A stretch of DNA of 64,000 bases from JBBIMP01 sp037444305 (GTDB lineage Bacteria > Acidobacteriota > UBA6911). Position 1 is the first letter of the stretch; each line of letters begins with the position of its first letter. The translations under genes and the position numbers were made by a program. The notes under the pieces were generated by a model that ran no database searches, was not told the DNA's origin, and was given only the letters and a program-made list of their open reading frames with translations. The stretch covers positions 1 through 64,000 of the forward strand of contig JBBIMP010000020.1 of assembly GCA_037444305.1 (NCBI GenBank), in the 5' to 3' direction. Of the stretch, positions 12,452-20,608 are shown piece by piece.

Positions 12452-12610
12452 TTAGAGCGACGAGCCGCGGAAGGGGAGGCGGACGCGTAGGAAGTGGGTG
12501 CGCTTGTTCATGGGAAGGGCCAGCAGGCGCCGGATCTGTGCGCGCAGGGCGCGCTCGCTCTCCTTGCGCAGCGCCTTCAGTGCCCGATCCCTATTTCGTT
12601 TCCTTTTCAT
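12452..12610 (-). CDS. Small basic protein overlapping the nucleotidyltransferase gene
   Basis: A 52-codon ORF starts ATGAAAAGG inside the last 20 nt of the upstream nucleotidyltransferase gene, in another frame. The product begins MKRKRNRDRALKALRKESER, continues as an Arg/Leu-rich helix and ends with MNKRTHFLRVRLP. It is strongly basic, with no signal peptide or membrane segment. The overlap suggests translational coupling, and the arrangement resembles a two-gene toxin-antitoxin-like module. The assignment rests on the overlap, the clean frame and the non-random composition. The function is inferred, not shown. Confidence 0.6.
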   Translation of the reverse strand: MKRKRNRDRALKALRKESERALRAQIRRLLALPMNKRTHFLRVRLPFRGSSL

Positions 12611-13055
12611 GAACCGTAGCTTCGAGAACCTCGATCACAGCCAGGTCCCGGGGGCGTCCCAGAGCCTTCTTACTCCTTATGATGTCCCTGAGATCGGCGA
12701 CCAGGAGTTTGTGGCCGCCGAAATCCACGCCTTCCGCCCGCGACCTCAGCGACTCGTACGAACGCACACCGTGCAGGACCGACATAAAATCCAGTTGAAG
12801 CCCCTGGTCCTCGACCGCCAGCCGGTACAATCCGGACGCGGGATAGTACGGTTTCAGAATCTGCCCGCCCATGTTGTCCGCCAGTTTCTTCAGTTTCCGC
12901 AGATTCGCCGGCGTCTTTCTGAACATGAAATCGAAGTCCAGGGTAGTGACCGGGGCGCCCTGAAGGGCGGCGGCGGCGTTGCCGATCAGCACGGCTTCAA
13001 GGCCGCATTCCTCCAGCGCCCGGGCGATCGCCTTCAATATAGGAGCGGCATTCAT
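12591..13055 (-). CDS. Nucleotidyltransferase-fold protein (AbiEii/DUF6036-like)
   Basis: The 154-aa product contains a minimal nucleotidyltransferase pattern. IGNAAAALQGAPVTTLDFDF places the Gly-containing first helix before an Asp-x-Asp pair (DFDF), and QLDFMSVLHG gives a possible third acidic residue. Such small proteins are seen in AbiEii/MNT-type toxin-antitoxin modules and related orphan families. The ATG at 13055 has GGGAGGG 5 nt upstream; the in-frame upstream extension is not needed. It overlaps the following small basic ORF by 20 nt. Function in this organism is unknown. Confidence 0.7.
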   Translation of the reverse strand: MNAAPILKAIARALEECGLEAVLIGNAAAALQGAPVTTLDFDFMFRKTPANLRKLKKLADNMGGQILKPYYPASGLYRLAVEDQGLQLDFMSVLHGVRSYESLRSRAEGVDFGGHKLLVADLRDIIRSKKALGRPRDLAVIEVLEATVHEKETK

Positions 13056-13225
13056 GCCATCCCTCCCGCGGTTATTCCGCAGTATCCCACACAGCTGCCC
13101 GCAGCCCAACCATCAGCCCGAATATTTTATTGTTTGCGGGGCGGCAGGCATCCTGGGACGCAGAAAAACGCGGACAAACGAAAATGGCCGGACTGCCGGG
13201 GCCGGGAGAGCCCCAGGCCTCGCGG

Positions 13226-14875
13226 TTATTTTCGCAAATCGGCAGGAGGAGCGGGTGGAGTCTGGGCCGAGAGCCGGAGGTGCTCGTCCCAGAGCGTCTT
13301 GGCGGCGTATCCGCGCAGCTCCACCTGAGGGCGCAGCTCGACATAGCGGTCGAAAACGTTCATGTACAGCTCCCGCTCGCCCGGCGGAGGAACCTCGTAG
13401 AGCCTCCGCGCAAGCTCCTCTTCCATGTCGGGAGTGGCCAGAATCAGAGGCGCCACCGGCGCCTCATCGGAGACCCCGTTCCACCAGCGCACTCCCGAAA
13501 ATCGCCGCAGGTACCACGGCATCGGCCAGAGGTTTTCGCGGCTGATGATCTGAACCGGCACGGCAAATCCCTCCGGATGTGCGGCTGCCAGTTCCTCCAC
13601 CTTCCGGGCAATGGTGTAGACGCCCTCGCCCGTGTGGGCATACACCCAGGGATTGCGCGGATCGGACGAGAACCTGAAGCTCGCTGCCCAGGCCTGCCAC
13701 CCGAGGTGCGCCGTCCCGACTGCAAGAACCGCGGCCACCGCGGTCTGTGCCAGCGGCCCGCGCCCTGAGCGGTAAAGAAAAACCGCGCCCGCTGCGGCCA
13801 GGAGGATCATCCCGTGCAGAAAACCGAGCAGGCACCACGGCGTCTTGTAGGGGATGGCGGAATAGATGAGCCCCATGAACAACGTGTAGAGCCCAAGGAT
13901 CCGCAGTGTCCCTGCATCCACCCCGGGAATGTCTGCCCGGCGGAAGCCTGCGTATAATCCGATGAGGGCCAGCACGCATATCAGGCCCGAAGTCCACAGC
14001 GGCGCGTCAGGCGCTGGAAACCAGGCGAGAAGTTCCAGATAGAAATGCCAGGGATGAATGTGGAAGGAAGGGGTGGTGGCAAGCTCGAAGTAGTTCCACA
14101 GGGCGATGAAGGAGTCGACGATCCCGCGCGGGTTCGTCAGGAAAGAAGAATAAAGCAATCCCGAAACCGCAGCCGCCGTCAAGATCCCCACAAGCAGGTG
14201 TCGCGCTGGGCGAAGCCCTCGACTCCCGGCGCCCGGCGAATTTCCCCGCCTTTCCAGCCTCCGATTCACGCCGAATGCCAGTGCGAGCGCAGCGCACGCG
14301 ATGACGGAGGTTTCCTTCGTGGCGTGCATCAGCCCCAGAAAAGCTCCCGCCCCGACTGCCCAGCCTGCCACTGGATTCAGCCGCCAGCGGCATACGCAGG
14401 CCAGCGCCCCCAGGCTGAAACACACCAGCAGGATCTCGTGGATGTAGTACCGGCTGTAGAAGACCATCGCGGGGGAGAGCGCCGCCAGGAGTGCGGCGAA
14501 TGCGGCGGCGCCGGGCCCGAGAACTGGAGCCAGCAGAACATGGGCTGCCACCAGGAGCACCCCGAACAGCGCCGGGATGCGGCGCAGCGTGGTCTCGTCG
14601 GTCTCCTCAAGGCCGGAGGCGCCCTGCAGCCAGGCCGACGGCAGGGTCAGGTAGAAGAGGGTCGGCCCGTGATACCCCTTCGGATCATATTCGAATCGGC
14701 CGTCCTCGAGGAGTATCCGGAACTTCTCGGCGTTGACCCCCTCGTCGCAGTGCATCGGCCGTTCCGGCAGCTGGCGGAAGTGCAGGAAGGAGGCCAGCAG
14801 AACCGGGGCCGCGAAAACAAGCCCCAGCCGCACTGCTTCCGGCCGCCGCGCCGGTCGCGCGATTGTGTTCTTCAT
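13226..14875 (-). CDS. Multipass glycosyltransferase of the Agl23/TIGR03663 (GT39-like) type
   Basis: The 549-aa membrane protein has an N-terminal transmembrane helix followed by the acidic first-loop motif HCDEGVNAEKF (residues 42-52). That motif is characteristic of GT-C glycosyltransferases that use polyprenyl-phosphate sugars. PKGYHGPTLFYLTLPSAW and FYSRYYIHEILLVCFSLGAL follow, as in the 'flippase activity-associated Agl23' family. About ten hydrophobic segments precede a soluble C-terminal domain. The DUF1080 gene starts upstream on the same strand and ends 16 nt before this gene. The acceptor is unknown. Confidence 0.8.
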   Translation of the reverse strand: MKNTIARPARRPEAVRLGLVFAAPVLLASFLHFRQLPERPMHCDEGVNAEKFRILLEDGRFEYDPKGYHGPTLFYLTLPSAWLQGASGLEETDETTLRRIPALFGVLLVAAHVLLAPVLGPGAAAFAALLAALSPAMVFYSRYYIHEILLVCFSLGALACVCRWRLNPVAGWAVGAGAFLGLMHATKETSVIACAALALAFGVNRRLERRGNSPGAGSRGLRPARHLLVGILTAAAVSGLLYSSFLTNPRGIVDSFIALWNYFELATTPSFHIHPWHFYLELLAWFPAPDAPLWTSGLICVLALIGLYAGFRRADIPGVDAGTLRILGLYTLFMGLIYSAIPYKTPWCLLGFLHGMILLAAAGAVFLYRSGRGPLAQTAVAAVLAVGTAHLGWQAWAASFRFSSDPRNPWVYAHTGEGVYTIARKVEELAAAHPEGFAVPVQIISRENLWPMPWYLRRFSGVRWWNGVSDEAPVAPLILATPDMEEELARRLYEVPPPGERELYMNVFDRYVELRPQVELRGYAAKTLWDEHLRLSAQTPPAPPADLRK

Positions 14876-14890
14876 CTGACGAGATGACGG

Positions 14891-15829
14891 CTACAGGATC
14901 GGCGTCACGACAATCTTGCGGATCCAGATCCGGCCGTGGTCCCCCTGGATCATGATGGGGCCGGGGGTGCCCTCGTTGCTGTCCAGCGCTCCGCCCGTGA
15001 TCCCCTCGATCACCTGGTTGTCGTGCACCTTCCGCCCGTTCAGGACGACCGTCGTCCGGTTGCCGGCGATCACGGCTTCCATGGTCTGCCACTCCCCTGC
15101 CGGCCGGCTCGCGTTCACCGCCGGCGCAAGCCGGCTGTAGATAGACATGTGACCCAGGGGACCCGCATCCGTACCCGCGTCGTCCAGGACCTGCAATTCG
15201 TACCGGCCGCGCAGGTAGAAGCCGCTGTTGCTCTTCGGCTCGAGTTTGTACTCCACAAAAAGCCTGAAATCCTTGAATGTCTGTGTGGAAACGAGGTTGT
15301 TGGCCTTGGCCTCGTTCACCATGATCCCGTCTTCGACGGTCCAACCGATCGGACGGTTGGGATTCTGCACCCCCCAGCCGGAAAGATCCTGGCCATTGAA
15401 CAGGGAAACCGGCGGGCCGTACCGGTGGGCGGCGTTGGCGTTCCGTTCTCCCCAGGCGGGAGGGCGGACGCCGATCCATGGGATTCGGTCATTGCCCGTG
15501 ATCAGCGCGCCGACCAGCTTGCCGTCCTCGATTCGCGCCCGGTGAACCGGTTTCGGCGCCTCAGGTCGATTGGGATTCCCGCCGAGCGAAAAGACCAGCT
15601 CTTCCCCCTCGATTGCGATTTCGGGCAGCGGGCGAACGCTGCCGGAGCGGTTCAGGAAGCTTCCCGCCAGCCGGCCGTTTTCCTCCTGCACCTCCAGCCA
15701 GTAGGGGTAGCTGCCTGTGGCGGAAGTGGCGGTGATGTTCCACTTGCCGAGGAACGGGTTGGTCGCCGCCGGGGAGACCCCGCTAAAGGCCGCCGTCAAC
15801 ACCAACATGAGAATCCCTCTCGAAATCAT
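14891..15829 (-). CDS. DUF1080 family secreted hydrolase (3-keto-disaccharide hydrolase-like)
   Basis: The product is 312 aa with an N-terminal signal peptide (ILMLVLTAAFSGVSPAA). The C-terminal half is the DUF1080 concanavalin-like fold: SLFNGQDLSGWGVQN, WTVEDGIMVNEA, DFRLFVEYKLEPKSNSGFYL and RYELQVLDD. Members of this family have been linked to hydrolysis of 3-keto-glycosides made by Gfo/Idh/MocA oxidoreductases, which fits the neighbours here. The first about 130 residues form a separate lipocalin-like or beta-rich domain. The ATG at 15829 has GGGGAGG 4 nt upstream; longer in-frame extensions were rejected. Confidence 0.82.
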   Translation of the reverse strand: MISRGILMLVLTAAFSGVSPAATNPFLGKWNITATSATGSYPYWLEVQEENGRLAGSFLNRSGSVRPLPEIAIEGEELVFSLGGNPNRPEAPKPVHRARIEDGKLVGALITGNDRIPWIGVRPPAWGERNANAAHRYGPPVSLFNGQDLSGWGVQNPNRPIGWTVEDGIMVNEAKANNLVSTQTFKDFRLFVEYKLEPKSNSGFYLRGRYELQVLDDAGTDAGPLGHMSIYSRLAPAVNASRPAGEWQTMEAVIAGNRTTVVLNGRKVHDNQVIEGITGGALDSNEGTPGPIMIQGDHGRIWIRKIVVTPIL

Positions 15830-16027
15830 GTATGCCTCCCCAAGGTCGAAGTTGAGGAGACGAGTATGGCCCAGATGGGATGGCTTTTTCAATCCGGCTC
15901 GTTGTGCGGCTTGCGCTTCAGACAATTTTGCCGCGAAAGCGCCGCGGGATTCGCCTTGTGAATGCACCCCTCTTCACATTATCCTTGCTCGATTTTTCAC
16001 CCACGGCCGGCCACCGGAGGAATCAAA

Positions 16028-17218
16028 ATGGAATCCAAAGCCACCAGAATGACATCCGTTATAGCCCTGCTCTCGGTCTTCAGCCTCGGCGTTCTCTTCA
16101 TTTTGATCGGATCCATCTCGGAGGAACTCAAGCGCGATCTCGGCATCACCAACGCCGAGATCGGCAACCTCGTCCTGGCGCTGTTCCTCACCAGCATGAT
16201 CGTCCAGCTGATCATCGGCCCGATGGTCGACAAGTTCGGCCACAAGCCGCTCGCGCTCATCGGATTCCTGGTGGCCAGCCTGAGCATGTTCCTCATAGCG
16301 GCCGCCGCCAGTTTCGAAGCGGTCTTCATTGCCTGCATGCTGCTCGGCGTGGGCGCGATGTGCCTCAACACGGTCGGCAACACGCTGATCCCCGTGGTGC
16401 TCTTCGGCGGGAAAGATCCGGCGCGGGCCAGCAACTTCGGGAACGCCTTTTTCGGCCTGGGATACGTCCTCACGCCGCTGCTGTTCTCTGTGACCGCCTC
16501 GGGTACCATGGCGTACAGAACAGGGATCTATATCCTGGCGGGACTGTTGCTGGTCTTCCTGCTCGCTGCACTGGGCACGGGCTTTCCCCGGGCATCCACC
16601 GGCTACCAGTTCCAGATGGCCTTCAGGCTCCTGGGCAAACCGGCGGTTCTCATCGCAGCGCTGGCGCTCTTCTGCTACATCTCCCTCGAGATCAGCATGG
16701 CCACCTGGAGCAAACCCTACATGACCGAGCTGTTCGGCGGAGACCGGAATCCGAACGCCCTGGCAAATGCGGGGCTGGTCCTGAGCGTATTCGGAGTCGC
16801 CATGATGATCGGCCGCTTCCTCACATCCACGATTAAAAACCTGACGGCCATGGGTGTGAAGCTGATCGCGTTCATGTCCCTGATTGCGATCGCGGCGATC
16901 CTCGTGATGGTCCTGACACAGAATCCCACGCTGGCGACCGTTGCCGTGGTCCTGACCGGGCTCGTCTTCGCGCCGATCTTCCCCACCATCATCGGGGTCA
17001 CCTTCGCGAAATTCGAGCCCAGCCTCTACGGCAGCATTTTCGGCATCATCTTTGCCATCGGGCTGCTGGGCGGCACGTTCGTGCCACAGATCATAGGGAG
17101 CCTCAGCGTAGGAGCTACAGTCCAGCAGAGCCTGCTCATCGTGATGGCCATGGCGGTCATCCTGCTGGTGATTTCGCTATTCATGGGGAGGATCGGCAAG
17201 ACCGCGGGCTCGAAATGA
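16028..17218 (+). CDS. MFS transporter, sugar-type
   Basis: The 396-aa integral membrane protein has about 12 hydrophobic helices. The loop after helix 2 reads GPMVDKFGHKPLALIG, the major-facilitator motif G-x3-D-x2-G-x-K/R. Its composition and length resemble the fucose/glucose-type MFS sugar permeases. The start at 16028 has GGAGGA 7 nt upstream. It is divergent from the DUF1080 gene, with about 200 bp between them that probably hold promoters for both. A role in importing the products of the surrounding periplasmic sugar enzymes is inferred from context. Confidence 0.85.
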   Translation: MESKATRMTSVIALLSVFSLGVLFILIGSISEELKRDLGITNAEIGNLVLALFLTSMIVQLIIGPMVDKFGHKPLALIGFLVASLSMFLIAAAASFEAVFIACMLLGVGAMCLNTVGNTLIPVVLFGGKDPARASNFGNAFFGLGYVLTPLLFSVTASGTMAYRTGIYILAGLLLVFLLAALGTGFPRASTGYQFQMAFRLLGKPAVLIAALALFCYISLEISMATWSKPYMTELFGGDRNPNALANAGLVLSVFGVAMMIGRFLTSTIKNLTAMGVKLIAFMSLIAIAAILVMVLTQNPTLATVAVVLTGLVFAPIFPTIIGVTFAKFEPSLYGSIFGIIFAIGLLGGTFVPQIIGSLSVGATVQQSLLIVMAMAVILLVISLFMGRIGKTAGSK

Positions 17219-17233
17219 CCGGAGGCCTTCCCC

Positions 17234-18178
17234 CTAAGAGGGAAAACGTTTCAGATCGGCCGGGGCAGCAGGAGCGGAATCCAGGATCCAGGCTTTCACA
17301 CCGGCATGCTCGCGGCAGTAGACTTCGATCTCTTCGACCGACAGCGTCATGAAGGCTGTCGAGAGGGCTTCCGCGATCGCGGAGGGTGAATTCCCCGCAT
17401 CCGCGTCTCCCCGCGGACCAGGCAACCCGTTGCTGCACCCTCCCGTTCGGCAGAGCACGGAGAGCTCTTCCAAACGGCCCGAGACCCAGGCCGCCGCTCG
17501 ATGCTGGACGGCCTTGCCGGTGCGGGGATCCACGATGTGATCCGCCTTGCGGATGCCGGAGGCGCTCCACGCCTGCCGGCGCGCCGTGATACGCTCCAGC
17601 ACCTGCGGCGGGTCGGCTCCCGGAACGCTGATGGTCAGGGACCAGCCTTCCCGTCCCGGCGGCGCCTCCAGCGCCAGCACCGAGCTGTACCCGCCGTGCA
17701 GAAGCGCCTGGCGGATGTCCCACTCCTCGAGCAGTTCCCGCGCCCGGTCCAGCGCGTAGCCCTTGCCGATCCCGCCGAGATTCAGCCGCACGCAGTCGGA
17801 ATGAATCCGGACAGAAAACCCGTCCGGCTGCAGGTCCACCGCCTCGAACCCGGAGCCGAGGGAAACGTCGAAGGCGCCCCCGGTTTCATCGTAGAAATGC
17901 TTCGCCAGGAGCAGGCATTCCATCGTCCAGTGGCTGACCGTTGCGGTGTTTCCGGGACGCAGATGGTTGATACGGGAAATGTCGCTGCTGTCCCGGAAGG
18001 AGGTCAGATCCCGTTCGAGCTTCTCCACCAGGTCGAAGGCCGCGGCGGCCGCCTGTTCGGCATACCTCTGGTCCTCGTGGACACACAGGATCCCGAATTC
18101 AGTCGCCATCGCCTGGCGGGTGAAACGGTGGACCCGGTTCATGTCCTTCAGGTTTTCGTGGTGGATTCCATATGTCAT
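17234..18178 (-). CDS. apbE: FAD:protein FMN transferase (ApbE family)
   Basis: ApbE attaches FMN covalently to Thr/Ser residues of electron-transfer proteins such as NqrB/RnfG and FMN-binding domains. Recognisable motifs are RQAMATEFGI at the N-terminus, NLGGIGKGYALDRA (FAD/Mg binding), LLHGGYSSVLAL and HIVDPRTGKAVQ, which carries the Mg2+-coordinating Asp. The 314-aa length is normal. A lower-complexity insert near residues 245-265 interrupts the usual C-terminal AWV...ADALSTA region. No signal peptide or lipobox is visible, so it appears cytoplasmic. ATG codons at 18178 and 18142 are both possible starts. No target flavoprotein is encoded adjacent. Confidence 0.88.
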   Translation of the reverse strand: MTYGIHHENLKDMNRVHRFTRQAMATEFGILCVHEDQRYAEQAAAAAFDLVEKLERDLTSFRDSSDISRINHLRPGNTATVSHWTMECLLLAKHFYDETGGAFDVSLGSGFEAVDLQPDGFSVRIHSDCVRLNLGGIGKGYALDRARELLEEWDIRQALLHGGYSSVLALEAPPGREGWSLTISVPGADPPQVLERITARRQAWSASGIRKADHIVDPRTGKAVQHRAAAWVSGRLEELSVLCRTGGCSNGLPGPRGDADAGNSPSAIAEALSTAFMTLSVEEIEVYCREHAGVKAWILDSAPAAPADLKRFPS

Positions 18179-18221
18179 TCTTCACCACCGAGGCACCAGG
18201 ACACGAAGAACCAGCCCAAAC

Positions 18222-18731
18222 TCAGGCTTCAGCCTTTTTGCGGAGCGAGGGTCTCCGCAACAGCTTGTGAAGGATGTGATCCATGCCGTAATACCGCCCG
18301 CCATTCAGGGCGACGATGGCAAGCAGGGCCGCAGCCTCGACCAGGTTCTTGTTGACCACCAGGTAGTTCCCCTCCGAGGGCAGCGTGTAAAAGTAGCCTA
18401 CGAAGGGCGGGTTGCACATGTAGTAGAGCAGGATGAGCAACAGCCCGGATACGCCGGCCGTGCGCGTAAAACTTCCCAGCACCAGCCCCAGCCCGATCAG
18501 GATCAGCCCCCAGATGTTCAGGAGATTCACCCAGGAGAGCAACTCCGGGCTCCCGGCAAGCCGGCGGAAAAAATCCGCCAGAGGTCCCCGGGACTGCAGC
18601 AGGAAAGAGGCAGCCGACCAGTTCGCCTGCAGCAGCTTCGCCAGGCCCTCATAAAGGAAGTGCCAGCCGATCAGCACCCTGAGCAGGGCCAGAGAGATCA
18701 TCTGCCATTGGTTGATTTTCTGCGTTTCCAT
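18222..18731 (-). CDS. DoxX family membrane protein
   Basis: The 169-aa protein has four predicted transmembrane helices. It shows the DoxX pattern ALLRVLIGWHFLYEGLAKL at the N-terminus, then LNIWGLILIGLGLVLGSF and a C-terminal NLVEAAALLAIVALNGG. DoxX-like proteins are quinone or thiosulfate-oxidation accessory membrane proteins in some organisms, but most are uncharacterised. It lies 43 nt upstream of apbE and 50 nt downstream of an exported Gfo/Idh/MocA gene on the same strand, so a shared transcript with a redox role is possible. Confidence 0.82.
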   Translation of the reverse strand: METQKINQWQMISLALLRVLIGWHFLYEGLAKLLQANWSAASFLLQSRGPLADFFRRLAGSPELLSWVNLLNIWGLILIGLGLVLGSFTRTAGVSGLLLILLYYMCNPPFVGYFYTLPSEGNYLVVNKNLVEAAALLAIVALNGGRYYGMDHILHKLLRRPSLRKKAEA

Positions 18732-18781
18732 TTTTCTGATACCTCTGAGGGATTGCCGCCGACGTGCCCCTGTTCTGATCG

Positions 18782-20212
18782 TCAGATCTTGAATTCCTCC
18801 GGCGTGAATGCCAGCCGCTGGTTTGCCTCGACAGCTTCATTGACTTTCAGCACGGTCACGGCCGTCTCGTAACCGATCTCCGCCGGGCAATTCAGCTGCG
18901 CCGTTCCACGGACAGCGTCGAAGAAATTGCGCAGGTGCGGCGTGTGGTAGGGATCCGTCAGCCGGATGGGGATCCTGTGCTCGTCGGGCGACACCGTTTC
19001 CCGCACGTCGAGCGCGGCCCCGGTTTCCTCCTGGACCTCCTGCAGCTTGGGCGCCGCGATGTAGCCTTTGCGCACCCACTCGTCCCAGGCCGGCGCCGAA
19101 ATTTCCCGATAGATCGAGCCCGAATAGGTCGCCTCGGACTCGGAGAGCACCAGCGTCCCCTGGTCGCCCATGAAGGTCTCGAAATAGCCCTGGCTGCCGT
19201 TGGAGGTCTGCGTTTTGTAGAAGGCGCGGGCGATGCCCTCGGCGGTCCGGTACTCGTAGATGGCCATCACGGTGTCGTACCACTCGTGCGTGGCCGGGTC
19301 GTAATAGTCGGTGCCGCCGCTGCCGATGACGTGGCTGGGCATGGCGTCCAGGAACCAGTTGAAGATGTCGATCTGGTGCGAGCCGAGGTCGACGATCGGC
19401 CCGCCGCCGAGGCCCTTGTACCAGCGCCAGTTCCGGAACTGCTCCATGGACTGGTAGCCGTATTTTTTCAGCCGCTCCTCCGGCATGGCGTAGCGCCGCG
19501 GCCAGCCTATGTCCGGTTTCACCGCGCGGTTCCACTGGCCTTGGACCGTGACGATCCGGCCCAGGAGCTTCCCTTCGCGCAGCAGTTTCTCGTAACAGTG
19601 CAGATACCGGGGATTGCTCCTCCGCTGGTGCCCGATCTGGAGCAGTTTCCCGGTCTCGCGCGCCGCGAGCACCATGCTCCGGGCCCCTTCGAGGGTGTTG
19701 GACATCTCCTTTTCGCAGTAGACGTGCTTGCCCGCGCGGAGGCAGTCGATTGTGTGCGGGGCATGCCAGAAATCTGGCGTCGCGATGATGACGGCATCCA
19801 GTTCCTTTTCCCTGTCCAGCATCTCACGGTAGTCTTCGTAGCCGTTGACCTCGAAATTGTATCTCCGCAGGCGGTTGACGGCCCTTTGCAGGTTGTATTC
19901 GGCCCAAATATCGCAGACCGCGCGGAAGCGCAGGCCCGGGATCTTCATCATGGCGTTCATGAGCGCGTCGCCCTGCTCGCCCGCGCCCAGGAGGGCGACG
20001 TTGATTTCAGCAAGATCTGCCGGCACGGGGGCGGCTTCCGTCGCGGCAGCCACGCGGGCTTCCTGGTAGCGCTTCTGTTTCATGGCAGCGTAGCCGAAGA
20101 GCCCGAGCACCGGCAGGCCGGTCAGGCCCTGCAGAAGATCCCTGCGCCCAATGCCATCGCCGGGCTCTCTTCCTTTTGTGTTTTCCCTGTCCTTGCTGTC
20201 CTGGTCGCCCAT
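18782..20212 (-). CDS. Twin-arginine exported Gfo/Idh/MocA family oxidoreductase
   Basis: The 476-aa protein begins with a polar stretch followed by the twin-arginine signal GIGRRDLLQGLTGLPVLGLF. The Rossmann segment INVALLGAGEQGDAL and the motif VYCEKEMSNTLEGAR (Glu-Lys with Glu in place of Pro) follow, then LGGGPIVDLGSHQIDIFNWF. It is distinct in sequence from the other exported family member at 10130-11542, so these are not a recent duplication. Downstream on the same strand are DoxX and ApbE, which hints at electron transfer from the exported dehydrogenase. The sugar substrate is unknown. Confidence 0.9.
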   Translation of the reverse strand: MGDQDSKDRENTKGREPGDGIGRRDLLQGLTGLPVLGLFGYAAMKQKRYQEARVAAATEAAPVPADLAEINVALLGAGEQGDALMNAMMKIPGLRFRAVCDIWAEYNLQRAVNRLRRYNFEVNGYEDYREMLDREKELDAVIIATPDFWHAPHTIDCLRAGKHVYCEKEMSNTLEGARSMVLAARETGKLLQIGHQRRSNPRYLHCYEKLLREGKLLGRIVTVQGQWNRAVKPDIGWPRRYAMPEERLKKYGYQSMEQFRNWRWYKGLGGGPIVDLGSHQIDIFNWFLDAMPSHVIGSGGTDYYDPATHEWYDTVMAIYEYRTAEGIARAFYKTQTSNGSQGYFETFMGDQGTLVLSESEATYSGSIYREISAPAWDEWVRKGYIAAPKLQEVQEETGAALDVRETVSPDEHRIPIRLTDPYHTPHLRNFFDAVRGTAQLNCPAEIGYETAVTVLKVNEAVEANQRLAFTPEEFKI

Positions 20213-20269
20213 CTATCGGCCTCCTGAAAGCATCCTTGATAAGCGGGCCGTTGCGCCGCGCCCGCCGGT

Positions 20270-20563
20270 TCATTCTATTCCGGCTGTCAATCCGCTGCCT
20301 TGCCCGCCGTCTGTGCGTCTTGTCTTTCCTGGAATCCCGTCGGAGCCCACGCCGCGGTGACGGTCGCAAATGCGCCGGATGAGGTCGGCCGGGGGCGGCT
20401 CGGGCCAATCCTCGGGATCGAGAACGATGTAGTCGTTGCCCAGCGCCTCGTACTTGTAGAAGTACTTTCCCCTCGTCTCGGGTTTCTGCCCCGCCATGGC
20501 GAAAGTCAGACCGACCATGACAAAAGGAATGAACACCCGGCAGAGAATTGTGAATCGATTCAT
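20270..20563 (-). pseudogene. Truncated diaminopimelate epimerase N-terminus with signal-like leader
   Basis: The 97-aa ORF has a hydrophobic leader (TILCRVFIPFVMVGLTFAMA), then KYFYKYEALGNDYIVLD and RRICDRHRGVGSDGI. These match the first about 60 residues of DapF (the FxKxxGLGNDFxVVD and CDRxxGIGADG motifs). It then ends in an unrelated Arg/Gly-rich tail and a stop. The catalytic cysteines and the whole C-terminal half are missing, so it cannot be an active epimerase. A GGGGGG ribosome-binding site precedes the ATG. A hydrophobic leader on a normally cytosolic enzyme is odd and suggests a fusion after truncation. Confidence 0.7.
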
Positions 20564-20608
20564 GGATCCCCCCTGAGACCTGTGCCCGCCACGCCGGACG
20601 CCGGCCGC

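Noticed and set aside
13160..13200. Possible dispersed repeat (ACGCAGAAAAACGCGGAC)
   Set aside because: It is a single short occurrence with no partner arm in the window, so not enough to call a repeat.
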